DNA from: Streptomyces sp. STR69
GTDB lineage: Bacteria > Actinomycetota > Actinomycetes > Streptomycetales > Streptomycetaceae
Assembly (NCBI RefSeq): GCF_024519455.1
Contig: NZ_JALJRY010000017.1
Span: forward strand, 140,005 to 204,004
Length of the DNA: 64,000 nt
Direction of reading: 5' to 3'
In this document: positions 43,156 through 54,235 of the stretch, piece after piece
Position numbering within the stretch: the stretch's first letter is position 1
Layout of the letters: every line of letters starts with the position of its first letter
Notes under the pieces: generated by a model
Seen by the model: the letters and a program-made list of their open reading frames with translations, nothing else
The model's database searches: none
Told to the model about the DNA's origin: nothing
Position numbers and translations under genes: made by a program

Positions 43156-45417
43156 TTGCCCAGGTTCAGTGTCATTGTCCCCGCGTACAAGGTCCAGGCG
43201 TACCTGCACGAATGCCTGGAATCGGTGCTCTCCCAGTCGTATCCCGATCTTGAGCTGATCGCGGTCGACGACTGCTCGCCGGACGCCTGCGGCGCGATCA
43301 TCGACGAGTTCGCGGCCCGCGACGCCCGCGTACGCGCCGTCCACCTCCCCGAGAACCAGGGTCTCGGCCGCGCCCGCAACGCCGGCCTGGAGGAGGCGAC
43401 CGGCGACTATCTGCTCTTCCTCGACAGCGACGACACGCTCACGCCCGACGCGCTGCGCTCGATCGCGGACCGCGTCAAGGAGACCGGCGAGCCGGACGTC
43501 CTGGTCTTCGACTACGCCCGCACCTTCTGGTCGGGGGAGGCCCAACGCAACAAGACCGCCGCCCAGTTGACCGAACAGGGCCCGGCCCCCTTCCGGCTGG
43601 AGGACCGTCCCGGGCTCCTCCGGGTCATCATGGTCGCCTGGAACAAGGCGTACCGGCGGGAGTTCGTCGAGCGCGAGGGTTTCGCCTTCCCGCCCGGCTA
43701 CTACGAGGACACCCCGTGGACCTACCCGGTCCTGATGGCCGCGGAGACGATCGCGACCCTCGACCGGGTCTGCGTCCACTACCGCCAGCGCCGCCAGGGC
43801 AACATCCTCGGCACCACCAGCCGTCAGCACTTCGACGTCTTCGACCAGTACGACCGGGTCTTCGCGTTCGTCGACGCGCGCCCCGAACTCGCCCAGTGGC
43901 GGCCGGTGTTGTTCCGCCGCATGGTCGACCACCTCGCGACGGTCTTCACCAAGCCGGACCGGCTGCCGCGCGGCACCCGCGCCGAGTTCCTGCGCAAGGC
44001 CCGCGCCCACTACCGCCGTTACCGCATCCCCGGCACCTCGGTCCCGCTGCGCACCCGGATGCGGCACACGTTCGTGCACTTCGGCGTGCACCGCACGTTC
44101 CGGGCCGTGCAGAAGGCGATGAGCTGGCGGCGCCGCGCGGTCAAGCTCACCGCCAAACTCCTGCGCAACCTCAGAGCGGCGGTCCTCCAGCTCCACTACC
44201 GCGTCCAACTCCGGCTCCCGCTCAGGGATCGCGCGGTGTTCGCCGCCTACTGGGGGCGCGGCCACAGCTGCAACCCGGGCGCGCTGGAGACCGCGTTCCG
44301 CACCCACGCCCCGCACATCCGCACGGCGTGGATCGCCCGCCCCGAGCACCACCACACGATCCCGGCCGCCACCCGCAGGCTGCGCCCGAACACGGTCTCC
44401 TACTGGACGGCGCTGGCCCGCTCCAAGTACCTGGTGAACAACGTCAACTTCGACCGCAGGCTGGTCAAGCGCCCCGGCCAGGTGCTGATCCAGACCCAAC
44501 ACGGCACCCCCCTCAAGCACATGGGCCTCGACCTCCAGGAACGCCCGGCCGCAGCAAGGGACATGGACTTCGGCGAACTCCTCAAGGGCGTCGACAAGTG
44601 GGACCACGTCCTGTCCCCCAACCGCCACACCACCCTGACCTGGGAGCGGGTCTACCCCGGCAGCTACACCACACTCGCCTACGGCTATCCCCGCAACGAC
44701 GTGTTCCAGCAGGCGACTTCGGCCGACGTGCACCGCCTGCGCGAGTCGCTCGGCATCCCGCAGGACGCGATCGCGCTCCTCTACGCGCCGACCCACCGTG
44801 ACTACCGCCGCGTCCAGCGCGCCCACCTCGACCTCGACCGCGTGCTGCGCCGCCTCGGCCCGCGCTTCGTCGTGCTGGCCCGCGCCCACTACTGGCACGA
44901 GGGCCCGCTCGCGGCCACCGCGTCCGGCCGGATCATCGACGTCACCGACCACCCCAGCGTCGAATCGCTCTGCCTGGCCTCGGACGCGCTGGTCACCGAC
45001 TACTCGTCCCTGATGTTCGACTACGCCAACCTCGACCGCCCGATCGTCATCCACGCCGACGACTGGGAGGCCTACGAGGCGGCCCGCGGCACCTACTTCG
45101 ACCTGCGCGCCTTCCCGCCGGGCGCGGTCGCGCGCAGCGAGGACGAACTGATCGACATCTTCGCGACCGACCACTGGCGCGGCTCCCGCTCGGCCCAGCT
45201 GCGCGCCGCGTTCCGCGAGCGCTTCTGCCCCTACGACGACGGCCGCGCCGCCGAACGGGTGGTACGCCACGTGGTGTTGGGCGAAACCGACCTCCCGCCG
45301 GTCGTCCCGCTCGCCGACCGCCACCCGGTCCCGTCCGCCGCCGCGAGCCTCACACGCTCCCCGCTCGCCACCGTGCCGCAGCCCACGACGTCCCAGCCCG
45401 TCACCGACCGCCTCTGA
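43156..45417 (+). CDS. GT2 / CDP-glycerol glycerophosphotransferase fusion, paralog 1
   Basis: 753 residues. The N-terminal GT2 domain (about 1-230) shows VDDCSPDACG, GLGRARNAGLEEA and FLDSDDTLTPD. The C-terminal glycerophosphotransferase domain (about 360-720) shows TQHGTPLKHMG, YAPTHRDYR and VTDYSSLMFDYANLDRP. The latter family transfers polyol phosphate in teichoic-acid-like polymers, and the GT2 part would add sugars. The start is TTG at 43156; GGATG lies 5 nt before it. It is first of three tandem paralogs. Confidence 0.88.
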   Translation: MPRFSVIVPAYKVQAYLHECLESVLSQSYPDLELIAVDDCSPDACGAIIDEFAARDARVRAVHLPENQGLGRARNAGLEEATGDYLLFLDSDDTLTPDALRSIADRVKETGEPDVLVFDYARTFWSGEAQRNKTAAQLTEQGPAPFRLEDRPGLLRVIMVAWNKAYRREFVEREGFAFPPGYYEDTPWTYPVLMAAETIATLDRVCVHYRQRRQGNILGTTSRQHFDVFDQYDRVFAFVDARPELAQWRPVLFRRMVDHLATVFTKPDRLPRGTRAEFLRKARAHYRRYRIPGTSVPLRTRMRHTFVHFGVHRTFRAVQKAMSWRRRAVKLTAKLLRNLRAAVLQLHYRVQLRLPLRDRAVFAAYWGRGHSCNPGALETAFRTHAPHIRTAWIARPEHHHTIPAATRRLRPNTVSYWTALARSKYLVNNVNFDRRLVKRPGQVLIQTQHGTPLKHMGLDLQERPAAARDMDFGELLKGVDKWDHVLSPNRHTTLTWERVYPGSYTTLAYGYPRNDVFQQATSADVHRLRESLGIPQDAIALLYAPTHRDYRRVQRAHLDLDRVLRRLGPRFVVLARAHYWHEGPLAATASGRIIDVTDHPSVESLCLASDALVTDYSSLMFDYANLDRPIVIHADDWEAYEAARGTYFDLRAFPPGAVARSEDELIDIFATDHWRGSRSAQLRAAFRERFCPYDDGRAAERVVRHVVLGETDLPPVVPLADRHPVPSAAASLTRSPLATVPQPTTSQPVTDRL

Positions 45418-45444
45418 ACGCCGTTCCCACACAGGGGAGTTCGC

Positions 45445-45525
45445 ATGCCATCAAGCCCCTCGCGGCCGACACCGACCCGGCCGTCGACGTGGCGTCCGAC
45501 CGGGCGCCCCGGCCGCGCGCACTGA
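45445..45525 (+). CDS. possible 26-residue ORF
   Basis: In the 147-bp gap between paralogs 1 and 2, an ATG at 45445 has an ideal GGGGAG 5 nt upstream and heads a 26-codon frame rich in Pro, Arg, Ser and Thr, ending in TGA. The base pattern is not clearly codon-like. It could be a leader peptide or a decayed gene start. Confidence 0.25.
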   Translation: MPSSPSRPTPTRPSTWRPTGRPGRAH

Positions 45526-45564
45526 CCCGGAACCTCCCCTCCGGCCCACTGGAGAAAGAACAGA

Positions 45565-47760
45565 ATGCCCCGCTTCAGCATCATCGTCCCGTCCCACGGG
45601 GTCGCCGGCCGGCTCTCCCAGGCCCTGGACTCGGTCCTCGCGCAGTCCTACGGCGACTTCGAGCTGATCCCGGTCTGCGACGCCCCCGGCTCCCCGGCCG
45701 ACGACGTCGCCTCCGCTCACGCCGGGCGGGACTCCCGGGTGGCCCCGGTGCACTCACCGCCGTCCGCCGGTCTGAGCGAGGCACGCAACACCGGGCTGCG
45801 GGCGGCGACCGGCGCCCACGTCCTGTTCCTGGACGGCGACGACACCCTCGCCCCGGGCGCACTGGCCGCGCTGGACGCCCGGCTGACGGAGACGGGGGAT
45901 GCCACAGACGTCGACGTCCTGTATTTCGAGCACGAGCGGACCCCGTGGTGGGAGGGCGAGCCCACCAACCCGGCCGCCCCGCTGCTGGCGAAGACCCCGG
46001 CCGGCGCCTTCTCCCCGTCCCAGGCACCGCAGTTGACGGGCGTTCAGCTCCCGGCCTGGAGCGCGGCCTACCGCCGCGCCTTCCTCACTGACCACCAACT
46101 CACCTTTCCTGAGGGCCCGTTCACCGACCTCGGCTGGGGCGGCCTGGTCACCGTCGCCGCCGAGCGGATCGCGGTGCTGCGCTCGGTGGTCGTACGGCAT
46201 CTGCTGCGGCGGCAGGGCAGCCGGCTCAACCTGCCGGGCGCGCACCACCACCAACTCCTCGACCAGGTCGACCTGGTGCTGACGCGTGCGGCCAAGAGCG
46301 AGCTGTCCGCCGCCCTGTTCGAGCAGCTCTTCGCGGTGGTGCTGAAGACGGCCTCCCGGCCGGAACGCCTCACGTCCGGGCACCGCGCCTTCTTCCGCCG
46401 GGCGGGACGGCTGTACCGCGCACACCGGCCCGCCGGCTTCCGCGCGCCGGGCGGGAGCGTGGGCGTGCAGCACCGGCTGCTGGCGTCGGGGGCGTACTCG
46501 GCGTTCCGGGCACTGCGCGGCGCCAACCGCTCGGCCTCGGAAGCGGCGGAGCGGGTCCCGCGCCCCCGGATGCTCCGCACCCGCCTGCGCTACGCCCTCG
46601 ATCTGCGCCGCCCGCTCGACCCCAACTTGGCTGTCTACTGCGCCTATTGGGGCCGGGGCTACGCGTGCAGCCCGGCCGCGATCCACGCCAAGGCCGCTGA
46701 ACTCGCCCCGCACATCCGCTCGGTGTTCCTGGTGGAGCCGGACGCGGTGGACGCCGTACCGAAGGGCGTCGAGCACGCCGTCATCGGCAGCCGAAAGTAC
46801 TGGCAGGTGCTGGCCCGGGCCAAGTACCTGGTGAACAACGCCAACTTCGCCGAAGGCGTCGTCAAACGGCGCGGCAGCGTGCACGTCCAGACGCAGCACG
46901 GGACCCCGCTGAAGAAGATGGGCGTCGACCAGTCGACGTATCCGGTGGTGGCCGCGGCGACCGGCAGCTTCGCCAAGTTGCTGGGCCGGGTGGACCGTTG
47001 GGACTACAACATCTCCTCCAACCGCCACTCCACCCAGATGTGGGAGCGCGCCTTCCCGGGCTCGTACGAGGCGTTGGAGTACGGCTATCCGCGCAACGAC
47101 GTCTACTACTCGGCGACCGCCGACGAAGTGGCGCGTGTGCGGCGGGAGTTGGGCGTACCGGAGGACAAGACGGCCGTCCTGTACGCGCCCACCCACCGCG
47201 ACTACCAGACCGGCTTCGACACCGGCCTCGACCTGGAGGCCTTCTGCGCGGCGGCCGGCGAGGACGTCGTCGTGCTGCTGCGCGCCCACTACTTCTACGA
47301 CCAGGGCCGGGCGAAGAGCAGCGGCCGGATCATCGACGTGACCGGGCACCGCTCCTCCGAGGACGTGTGCCTGGCCGCCGACGCGCTGGTCACGGACTAC
47401 TCGTCGATCATGTTCGACTACGCCAACCTCGACCGGCCGATCGTCGTGTACGCCGACGACTGGTACGTCTACCGGGAGACCCGGGGCGTCTACTTCGACC
47501 TCATGGAGGCCCCGCCCGGCCCGGTCGCGCGGACGCCCGAGGAGCTGGCCCAGGTGTTCCGCGACGGCTCGTACGCGGGGGCGGAGTCCAAGGCCCTGCG
47601 GGCCGAATTCCGGTCCCGTTTCTGCGAGTTCGACGACGGGCTGGCCGCCGAACGGGTCGTACGCCGGGTGTTCCTCGGTGAGCCGCCGGAGGCGGTCCCG
47701 CCCGTGCTCCCGCTCGCGGAGCGCGTCCCGGCCCCCGCCGCCACCCTCGTAAGGAGCTGA
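45565..47760 (+). CDS. GT2 / CDP-glycerol glycerophosphotransferase fusion, paralog 2
   Basis: 731 residues, same layout as paralog 1. The glycerophosphotransferase half is intact (TQHGTPLKKMG, YAPTHRDYQ, VTDYSSIMFDYANLDRP). The GT2 half has diverged: the usual DDCSPD stretch is replaced by PVCDAPGSPADD, while FLDGDDTLAPG remains. Sugar-donor use may differ or be lost. GGAGAAAG precedes the ATG. It is 7 bp upstream of paralog 3. Confidence 0.85.
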   Translation: MPRFSIIVPSHGVAGRLSQALDSVLAQSYGDFELIPVCDAPGSPADDVASAHAGRDSRVAPVHSPPSAGLSEARNTGLRAATGAHVLFLDGDDTLAPGALAALDARLTETGDATDVDVLYFEHERTPWWEGEPTNPAAPLLAKTPAGAFSPSQAPQLTGVQLPAWSAAYRRAFLTDHQLTFPEGPFTDLGWGGLVTVAAERIAVLRSVVVRHLLRRQGSRLNLPGAHHHQLLDQVDLVLTRAAKSELSAALFEQLFAVVLKTASRPERLTSGHRAFFRRAGRLYRAHRPAGFRAPGGSVGVQHRLLASGAYSAFRALRGANRSASEAAERVPRPRMLRTRLRYALDLRRPLDPNLAVYCAYWGRGYACSPAAIHAKAAELAPHIRSVFLVEPDAVDAVPKGVEHAVIGSRKYWQVLARAKYLVNNANFAEGVVKRRGSVHVQTQHGTPLKKMGVDQSTYPVVAAATGSFAKLLGRVDRWDYNISSNRHSTQMWERAFPGSYEALEYGYPRNDVYYSATADEVARVRRELGVPEDKTAVLYAPTHRDYQTGFDTGLDLEAFCAAAGEDVVVLLRAHYFYDQGRAKSSGRIIDVTGHRSSEDVCLAADALVTDYSSIMFDYANLDRPIVVYADDWYVYRETRGVYFDLMEAPPGPVARTPEELAQVFRDGSYAGAESKALRAEFRSRFCEFDDGLAAERVVRRVFLGEPPEAVPPVLPLAERVPAPAATLVRS

Positions 47761-47767
47761 ACCCGAA

Positions 47768-49990
47768 GTGCCCCGCTTCAGCGTCATCGTCCCCGTCTTC
47801 AAGGTGCAGGGCTTTCTGCGCGAGTGCCTCGACTCGGTTCTGGAGCAGTCCTACCGGGACATCGAGGTGATCGCCGTGAACGACTGCTCGCCGGACGGCT
47901 GCGGCGCGATCCTCGACGAGTACGCGGCCCGCGACCCGCGCGTGCAGGTGCTGCACCTGCCGGAGAACGTCGGCCTGGGCCGCGCCCGCAACGCCGGAAT
48001 GCCCCTGGCCACCGGTGACTTCCTGTTCTTCCTCGACAGCGACGACACCCTCACTCCGGGCGCCCTGCGCGCGATGGCCGACCGGCTCGACGCGAGCGGC
48101 GACCCGGACGTCCTGGTCTTCGACTACGCGCGCACCTACTGGTGGGGCGGCACCCGGCGCAACGTCCTCGCGCACGTCCTGACCGAGGTCGACGACACCT
48201 TCACGGTCGCCGAACACCCGGAGATCCTCGACCTGTTGATGGTCGTGTGGAACAAGGTGTACCGCCGGGAGTTCGTACACAAGCACACCTTCGAGTTCCC
48301 GCCGGGCTACTACGAGGACACGCCCTGGACGTTCCCGGTGCTGCTCAGCGCCGAGCGGATCGCCACCCTCGACCGGATCTGCCTGAACTACCGGCAGCGG
48401 CGGCAGGGCAACATCCTGTCCACCACCAGCCGCAAGCACTTCGACATCCACGACCAGTACGAGCGGGTCTTCGCGTTCGTCGACTCCCGCCCTGAGCTGG
48501 CGAGTTGGCGCCCCTACCTGCACCGCAAGATGGGCGAGCACTGTCTCGACATCCTCGGCAAGCCGGACCGCCTGCCCCCGTCCGACAAGGCCGAGTTCTT
48601 CCGCCGTACGGCCGAGCTGTTCGCCAAGCACAAGCCGGCGGGCGGGACCGTGGACGCGGAAGTCCGTGTCCTGGAGGGCAGTTACGCGCTGTACCGGGTC
48701 AGGCGGCAGGCGGGGCGGGCCGCGCGGCAGCTCGAACGGCGGGCGCTGCAAGCGCGCAAATCAGCGGCCGGGCGGGTCAAGGGCGGCTGGGGCGCGCTGC
48801 ACGCCCGCCGGTCGCTCGACCCCAACCTCGTTGTGTACTCGGCCTTTTCGCACCGCGGGGTCCTCGGTGACCCGGCCGCCGTGTACTACAAGGCGAAGGA
48901 GATCGCCCCGCACCTGCGGGGCGTGTGGGTCGTGCAGGACGCGGAACAGGCCGCATCGCTGCCGCCGGGCGTCGATCACGTCCTCCTCAACACCCTGCGG
49001 TACCGCCAGGTCACCGCGCGCGCCAAGTGCTTCGTCAACAACGTCAACTGGCCCGGCACCCTCACCAAGCGCCCCGGCAGCGTCCACATCCACACCCACC
49101 AGGGCACCCCGCTCAAGTACATGGCGGCCGACCTGCTGGACAAGCCCGGCGCCCGCTACGGCGTCGACGTGCCGCAGATGCTGCGCCGCGCCGACCGCTG
49201 GGACCACAGCCTGGTCGCCAACCGGCACTCGGAACTGGTGTGGGAGCGGGCGTATCCCTGCCACTTCGCGTCGGCACGGACGGGCAGCCCCCGCAACGAC
49301 GTCCTCGTCGGAGCAACACCGGCGGCGGGGACGGCGGTTCGGGAACGGCTCGGCATCCCCATCGACCACACCGTCGTGCTGTACGCGCCGACTCGCCGCG
49401 AGTACAGCAGGAGCGGGCACGTCGACCGCCTCGACCTGGCCCGGTTCGCGGAGGATCTCGGCCCGGACCACACCCTCGTCGTACGCCTCCACCCCACCCT
49501 CGCGACCGGTCCCGCGCGCGGTCTCGGCCTCGCGGATCTGCACCGGCGCGGGGTGCTGGTCGACGCGACCGACGAACCGTCCGTCGAGGACGTCATGCTG
49601 GCCTCCGACGCGCTGGTCACCGACTACTCGGCCCTGATGTTCGACTACGCCAACCTCGACCGGCCGATCGTCCTCCACGCCGACGACCGGGAGGCCTACG
49701 CGGCCAGCCGGGGCACCTACTTCGACGTCACCGCCGCGCCACCGGGCCATGTGTCCGGTTCCTACCGGGAGTTGGCGTGGCTGTTCGCTTCCGGTGCCTG
49801 GCGGGACGGGGACTCGACGCGACTGCGGGCCGAATTCCGGTCGCGCTACTGCGAGTTCGACGACGGGAACGCCGCCGAGAGGGTCGTACGGACACTGCTG
49901 CTGGGTGAGGACGACTGGCAGCCGTCGGCCGGATCCGCCGCACGGGTCCCCTCTCCCGCCGCCGGTCACGACCAGTTGGCGTCCTCATGA
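47768..49990 (+). CDS. GT2 / CDP-glycerol glycerophosphotransferase fusion, paralog 3
   Basis: 740 residues. GT2 motifs are close to paralog 1 (VNDCSPDGCG, GLGRARNAGMPLA, FLDSDDTLTPG). The transferase half has THQGTPLKYM, in which the Gln-His order of the other two is swapped, and YAPTRREYS instead of PTHRDY, so catalytic residues differ. The start is GTG at 47768 with AAGGAG upstream. The stop overlaps the next gene by ATGA. Probably wall polymer synthesis at the inner membrane face. Confidence 0.85.
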   Translation: MPRFSVIVPVFKVQGFLRECLDSVLEQSYRDIEVIAVNDCSPDGCGAILDEYAARDPRVQVLHLPENVGLGRARNAGMPLATGDFLFFLDSDDTLTPGALRAMADRLDASGDPDVLVFDYARTYWWGGTRRNVLAHVLTEVDDTFTVAEHPEILDLLMVVWNKVYRREFVHKHTFEFPPGYYEDTPWTFPVLLSAERIATLDRICLNYRQRRQGNILSTTSRKHFDIHDQYERVFAFVDSRPELASWRPYLHRKMGEHCLDILGKPDRLPPSDKAEFFRRTAELFAKHKPAGGTVDAEVRVLEGSYALYRVRRQAGRAARQLERRALQARKSAAGRVKGGWGALHARRSLDPNLVVYSAFSHRGVLGDPAAVYYKAKEIAPHLRGVWVVQDAEQAASLPPGVDHVLLNTLRYRQVTARAKCFVNNVNWPGTLTKRPGSVHIHTHQGTPLKYMAADLLDKPGARYGVDVPQMLRRADRWDHSLVANRHSELVWERAYPCHFASARTGSPRNDVLVGATPAAGTAVRERLGIPIDHTVVLYAPTRREYSRSGHVDRLDLARFAEDLGPDHTLVVRLHPTLATGPARGLGLADLHRRGVLVDATDEPSVEDVMLASDALVTDYSALMFDYANLDRPIVLHADDREAYAASRGTYFDVTAAPPGHVSGSYRELAWLFASGAWRDGDSTRLRAEFRSRYCEFDDGNAAERVVRTLLLGEDDWQPSAGSAARVPSPAAGHDQLASS

Positions 49991-51249
49991 GGCCCCGCAC
50001 CTGGGTGCTGGTGCTGGCCGCCGTGTTCGCGGTGCTCCAACTCGCCAATGTCACCGGCCGGGACACCCCCGACACCAAGAACTACCTGTCGTACGCGCTG
50101 AGTCTGCGCGGTGAGAGCAAGCGCGAGGCGGCGACCGTCACCATCGACTCCTACTGTGCGAGCCAGGGGGACACCGCGCGGCGCGACCAGAGCGTGAACG
50201 TGCTGAACTTCCACGGCAAGGACCCGGCCTCGCGGGTCGCGAAGAAGTGCCGGGCCGCCCAGTGGCGGGTGGTGGACGCGCAGGTGCGGGCCGGGAACAG
50301 CGGCGGGTTCATCACGCCGTTCATGCCCGAGCGGTTCATGCGGATCTTCGAAGTGCGGCCCGGATACCCGGTGTTCCTGGTCCCGTTCGTCACGCTGCTC
50401 GGGCCGGTGTGGGGGCTGTGGACGTCGAGTGTCGTCCTCACGATCGCGGGCGGGATCCTCGTGTTCCTGATCCTGCGCACGCTGTCCGTGTCGGTGCCGC
50501 TCGCGCTGACCGGGCAGGCCCTCTACTACGTCCTGCCGTGCGGGACGACCGCGATGCGCCCCATGACCGAGGGTCTGATGATGGCTCTGACGCTGGCTGC
50601 GGTGTGGGGTTGCGCGCTGGTGTCGACGGGGCGCCGTACCCGTGCCGCACTCGCCCTCGTCGGCGGTTCCCTGCTGCTCCTCTTCACGGTCAAGCACTCG
50701 CAGGCCCTGTTCCTCGGGCTGTGCCTGGCCGGTGCGGGCGCCTTGATCGCCGTACGACAGCGGCGGCGGGAGTGGGCGGTGGTCGCGGCACTCGGCGCGG
50801 CGGCGGCCGTAGGAACTCTGCTGTTGGCGGGGCTGCTGCACTACCCGTCGCAGACCGACAGCCTTCAGGACCTGCTGACCGATCACTACGCGCGTCCCGA
50901 CCGGGCCCGGCTGTGGCCGGAATTCCTGCATCTGGAGGCGAACTTCTGGCTGGAGTGGACGCGGCAGCAGTTGTGGCAGCCGGTGCTCGTGGCGGCGCTG
51001 GGCGCCGGTGCGTGGGGTGCGCTGCGGCGGCCGGTGTTCGGGGTGTTCCTGATCGGGGCCGCGTTCACCGGGATCCTCACGCAGGCCGCGCACCCCGACA
51101 TCAGTGTGTGGGGCGGGCGGTTGATCGTGCTGGTGTGGCTGTTGCCCGTGGTGGGCGTGCCGTTGCTGCTGGAGAGCGTGGTGCGGGGGAAGGCGGTCGT
51201 CGCGGTGCCGATGCAGGCACACGGGCAAGAGGCTCAGCCGGTGCGGTGA
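49987..51249 (+). CDS. polytopic membrane protein, GT-C-like
   Basis: 420 residues with about ten membrane spans and a sizeable soluble segment (about 25-115) after the first span, which contains two Cys (YCASQG, KKCRAAQ). The topology resembles membrane glycosyltransferases or polymer-processing proteins, but no clear catalytic motif is recognised. It is translationally coupled to paralog 3, so it probably serves the same glycopolymer. A terminator follows. Confidence 0.7.
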   Translation: MRPRTWVLVLAAVFAVLQLANVTGRDTPDTKNYLSYALSLRGESKREAATVTIDSYCASQGDTARRDQSVNVLNFHGKDPASRVAKKCRAAQWRVVDAQVRAGNSGGFITPFMPERFMRIFEVRPGYPVFLVPFVTLLGPVWGLWTSSVVLTIAGGILVFLILRTLSVSVPLALTGQALYYVLPCGTTAMRPMTEGLMMALTLAAVWGCALVSTGRRTRAALALVGGSLLLLFTVKHSQALFLGLCLAGAGALIAVRQRRREWAVVAALGAAAAVGTLLLAGLLHYPSQTDSLQDLLTDHYARPDRARLWPEFLHLEANFWLEWTRQQLWQPVLVAALGAGAWGALRRPVFGVFLIGAAFTGILTQAAHPDISVWGGRLIVLVWLLPVVGVPLLLESVVRGKAVVAVPMQAHGQEAQPVR

Positions 51250-51255
51250 CGCGGT

Positions 51256-51297
51256 CGACCCCGGCGACGAGGTGATCAGCGCTCGTCGCCGGGGTCG
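51256..51297. terminator. terminator between convergent genes
   Basis: A perfect 16-bp stem, CGACCCCGGCGACGAG/CTCGTCGCCGGGGTCG, with a 10-nt loop. It lies between the glycopolymer operon and convergent ohr. Confidence 0.85.
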
Positions 51298-51320
51298 TAG
51301 AGGCGTCGTACTCGATGTGA

Positions 51321-51734
51321 CTACTCGATGACGAGGTCGACCTCGATGTTGCCGCGGGTGGCGTTCGAGTAGGGGCAGACCTGGTGGGCGGTCTCGACCA
51401 GCTTGCGGCCGGTCGCCTCGTCCACGGTGTCGGGGAGCTCGACGCGCAGCGTCACCTTGAGGCCGAAGCCCTCGCCCTGCTTGCCTATGCCGACCTCGGC
51501 GGTCACGGCCGCGTCGGTGACGTCGACCTTCGCCTGCCGGCCGACGAGGCCGAGGGCGCTGCCGAAACAGGCGGCGTAACCGGCGGCGAACAGCTGCTCA
51601 GGGTTGGTGCCCTGGCCGTTGCCGCCCATTTCGACCGGAATGCCGAGCTGAAGGTCGATCTTGCCGTCGTTGCTGACCGCGCGGCCGTCACGGCCGTGGG
51701 TGGCGGTGGCTACGGCGGTGTAGATCGCGTCCAT
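51321..51734 (-). CDS. ohrA: organic hydroperoxide resistance protein (Ohr)
   Basis: 137 residues, the standard Ohr length. Both redox cysteines are present: AAGYAACFGSALG (Cys about 60) and HQVCPYSNATRGN (Cys about 124). It is a thiol-dependent peroxidase that reduces organic hydroperoxides. GAGAGGGAT precedes the ATG. It is divergent from ohrR, as in other Streptomyces. Confidence 0.95.
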   Translation of the reverse strand: MDAIYTAVATATHGRDGRAVSNDGKIDLQLGIPVEMGGNGQGTNPEQLFAAGYAACFGSALGLVGRQAKVDVTDAAVTAEVGIGKQGEGFGLKVTLRVELPDTVDEATGRKLVETAHQVCPYSNATRGNIEVDLVIE

Positions 51735-51816
51735 TGGAAACCATCCCTCTCGGAAGTCTTGGTGGGGGTGGCCGGCCCGGGTGTCCGGACCGCCTCACGA
51801 CGGCAAGTAGAGCACA

Positions 51817-51827
51817 CAATTCAATTG
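51817..51827. promoter_or_regulatory. OhrR operator CAATTCAATTG
   Basis: A perfect 11-bp AT-rich palindrome in the 131-bp divergent gap between ohr and ohrR, about 39 bp before the ohrR start. OhrR-type MarR proteins bind AATT-containing inverted repeats, so this is the likely site controlling both genes. Confidence 0.75.
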
Positions 51828-52298
51828 CACACAACTAAATGGCCCACTAGCGCTATCCTGGAACCATGACCACCACTCCCGCCGACACCCCGACCAGCGA
51901 CTGGCTCCGCCTGGACCAGCAGATCTGCTTCTCCCTGAACGCCGCGTCACGCGCCTTCGGCGGCGTCTACCGCGTGCTGCTCAAGGACCTCGGGCTCACC
52001 TACCCGCAGTACCTGGTGATGCTGGTGCTGTGGGAGCACGGCGAACTGCCCGTCAAGAAGCTCGGCGAACACCTGCGGCTCGACTCCGGCACCCTGTCCC
52101 CGCTGCTCAAGCGGCTGGAGACGGCCGGTCTGGTACGACGTGAGCGCAGCGCCCGCGACGAGCGCTCGGTGGAGGTACGGCTCACGGACGAGGGCGTCGC
52201 CCTGCGCGAACGCGCCCTCGACGTACCGCGCCGCATCCTCGGCGCGACCGGCTTCGACATCGACGAGATCCGCGCACTGCGGACACGACTCGACGAAC

Positions 52299-54146
<1,848 letters not shown>

Positions 54147-54235
54147 GTGGCCGATTTTGTACTGTAAGCGAGCTCTTACCAACGATTGACGGTGTATTAG
54201 CATTCATGCGGCATTAACCCGGCTTACGATCCGCC

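Noticed and set aside
43057..45432. A 791-codon minus-strand frame opposite GT2 paralog 1
   Set aside because: It mirrors the codon-position bias of the real gene and has no motifs.
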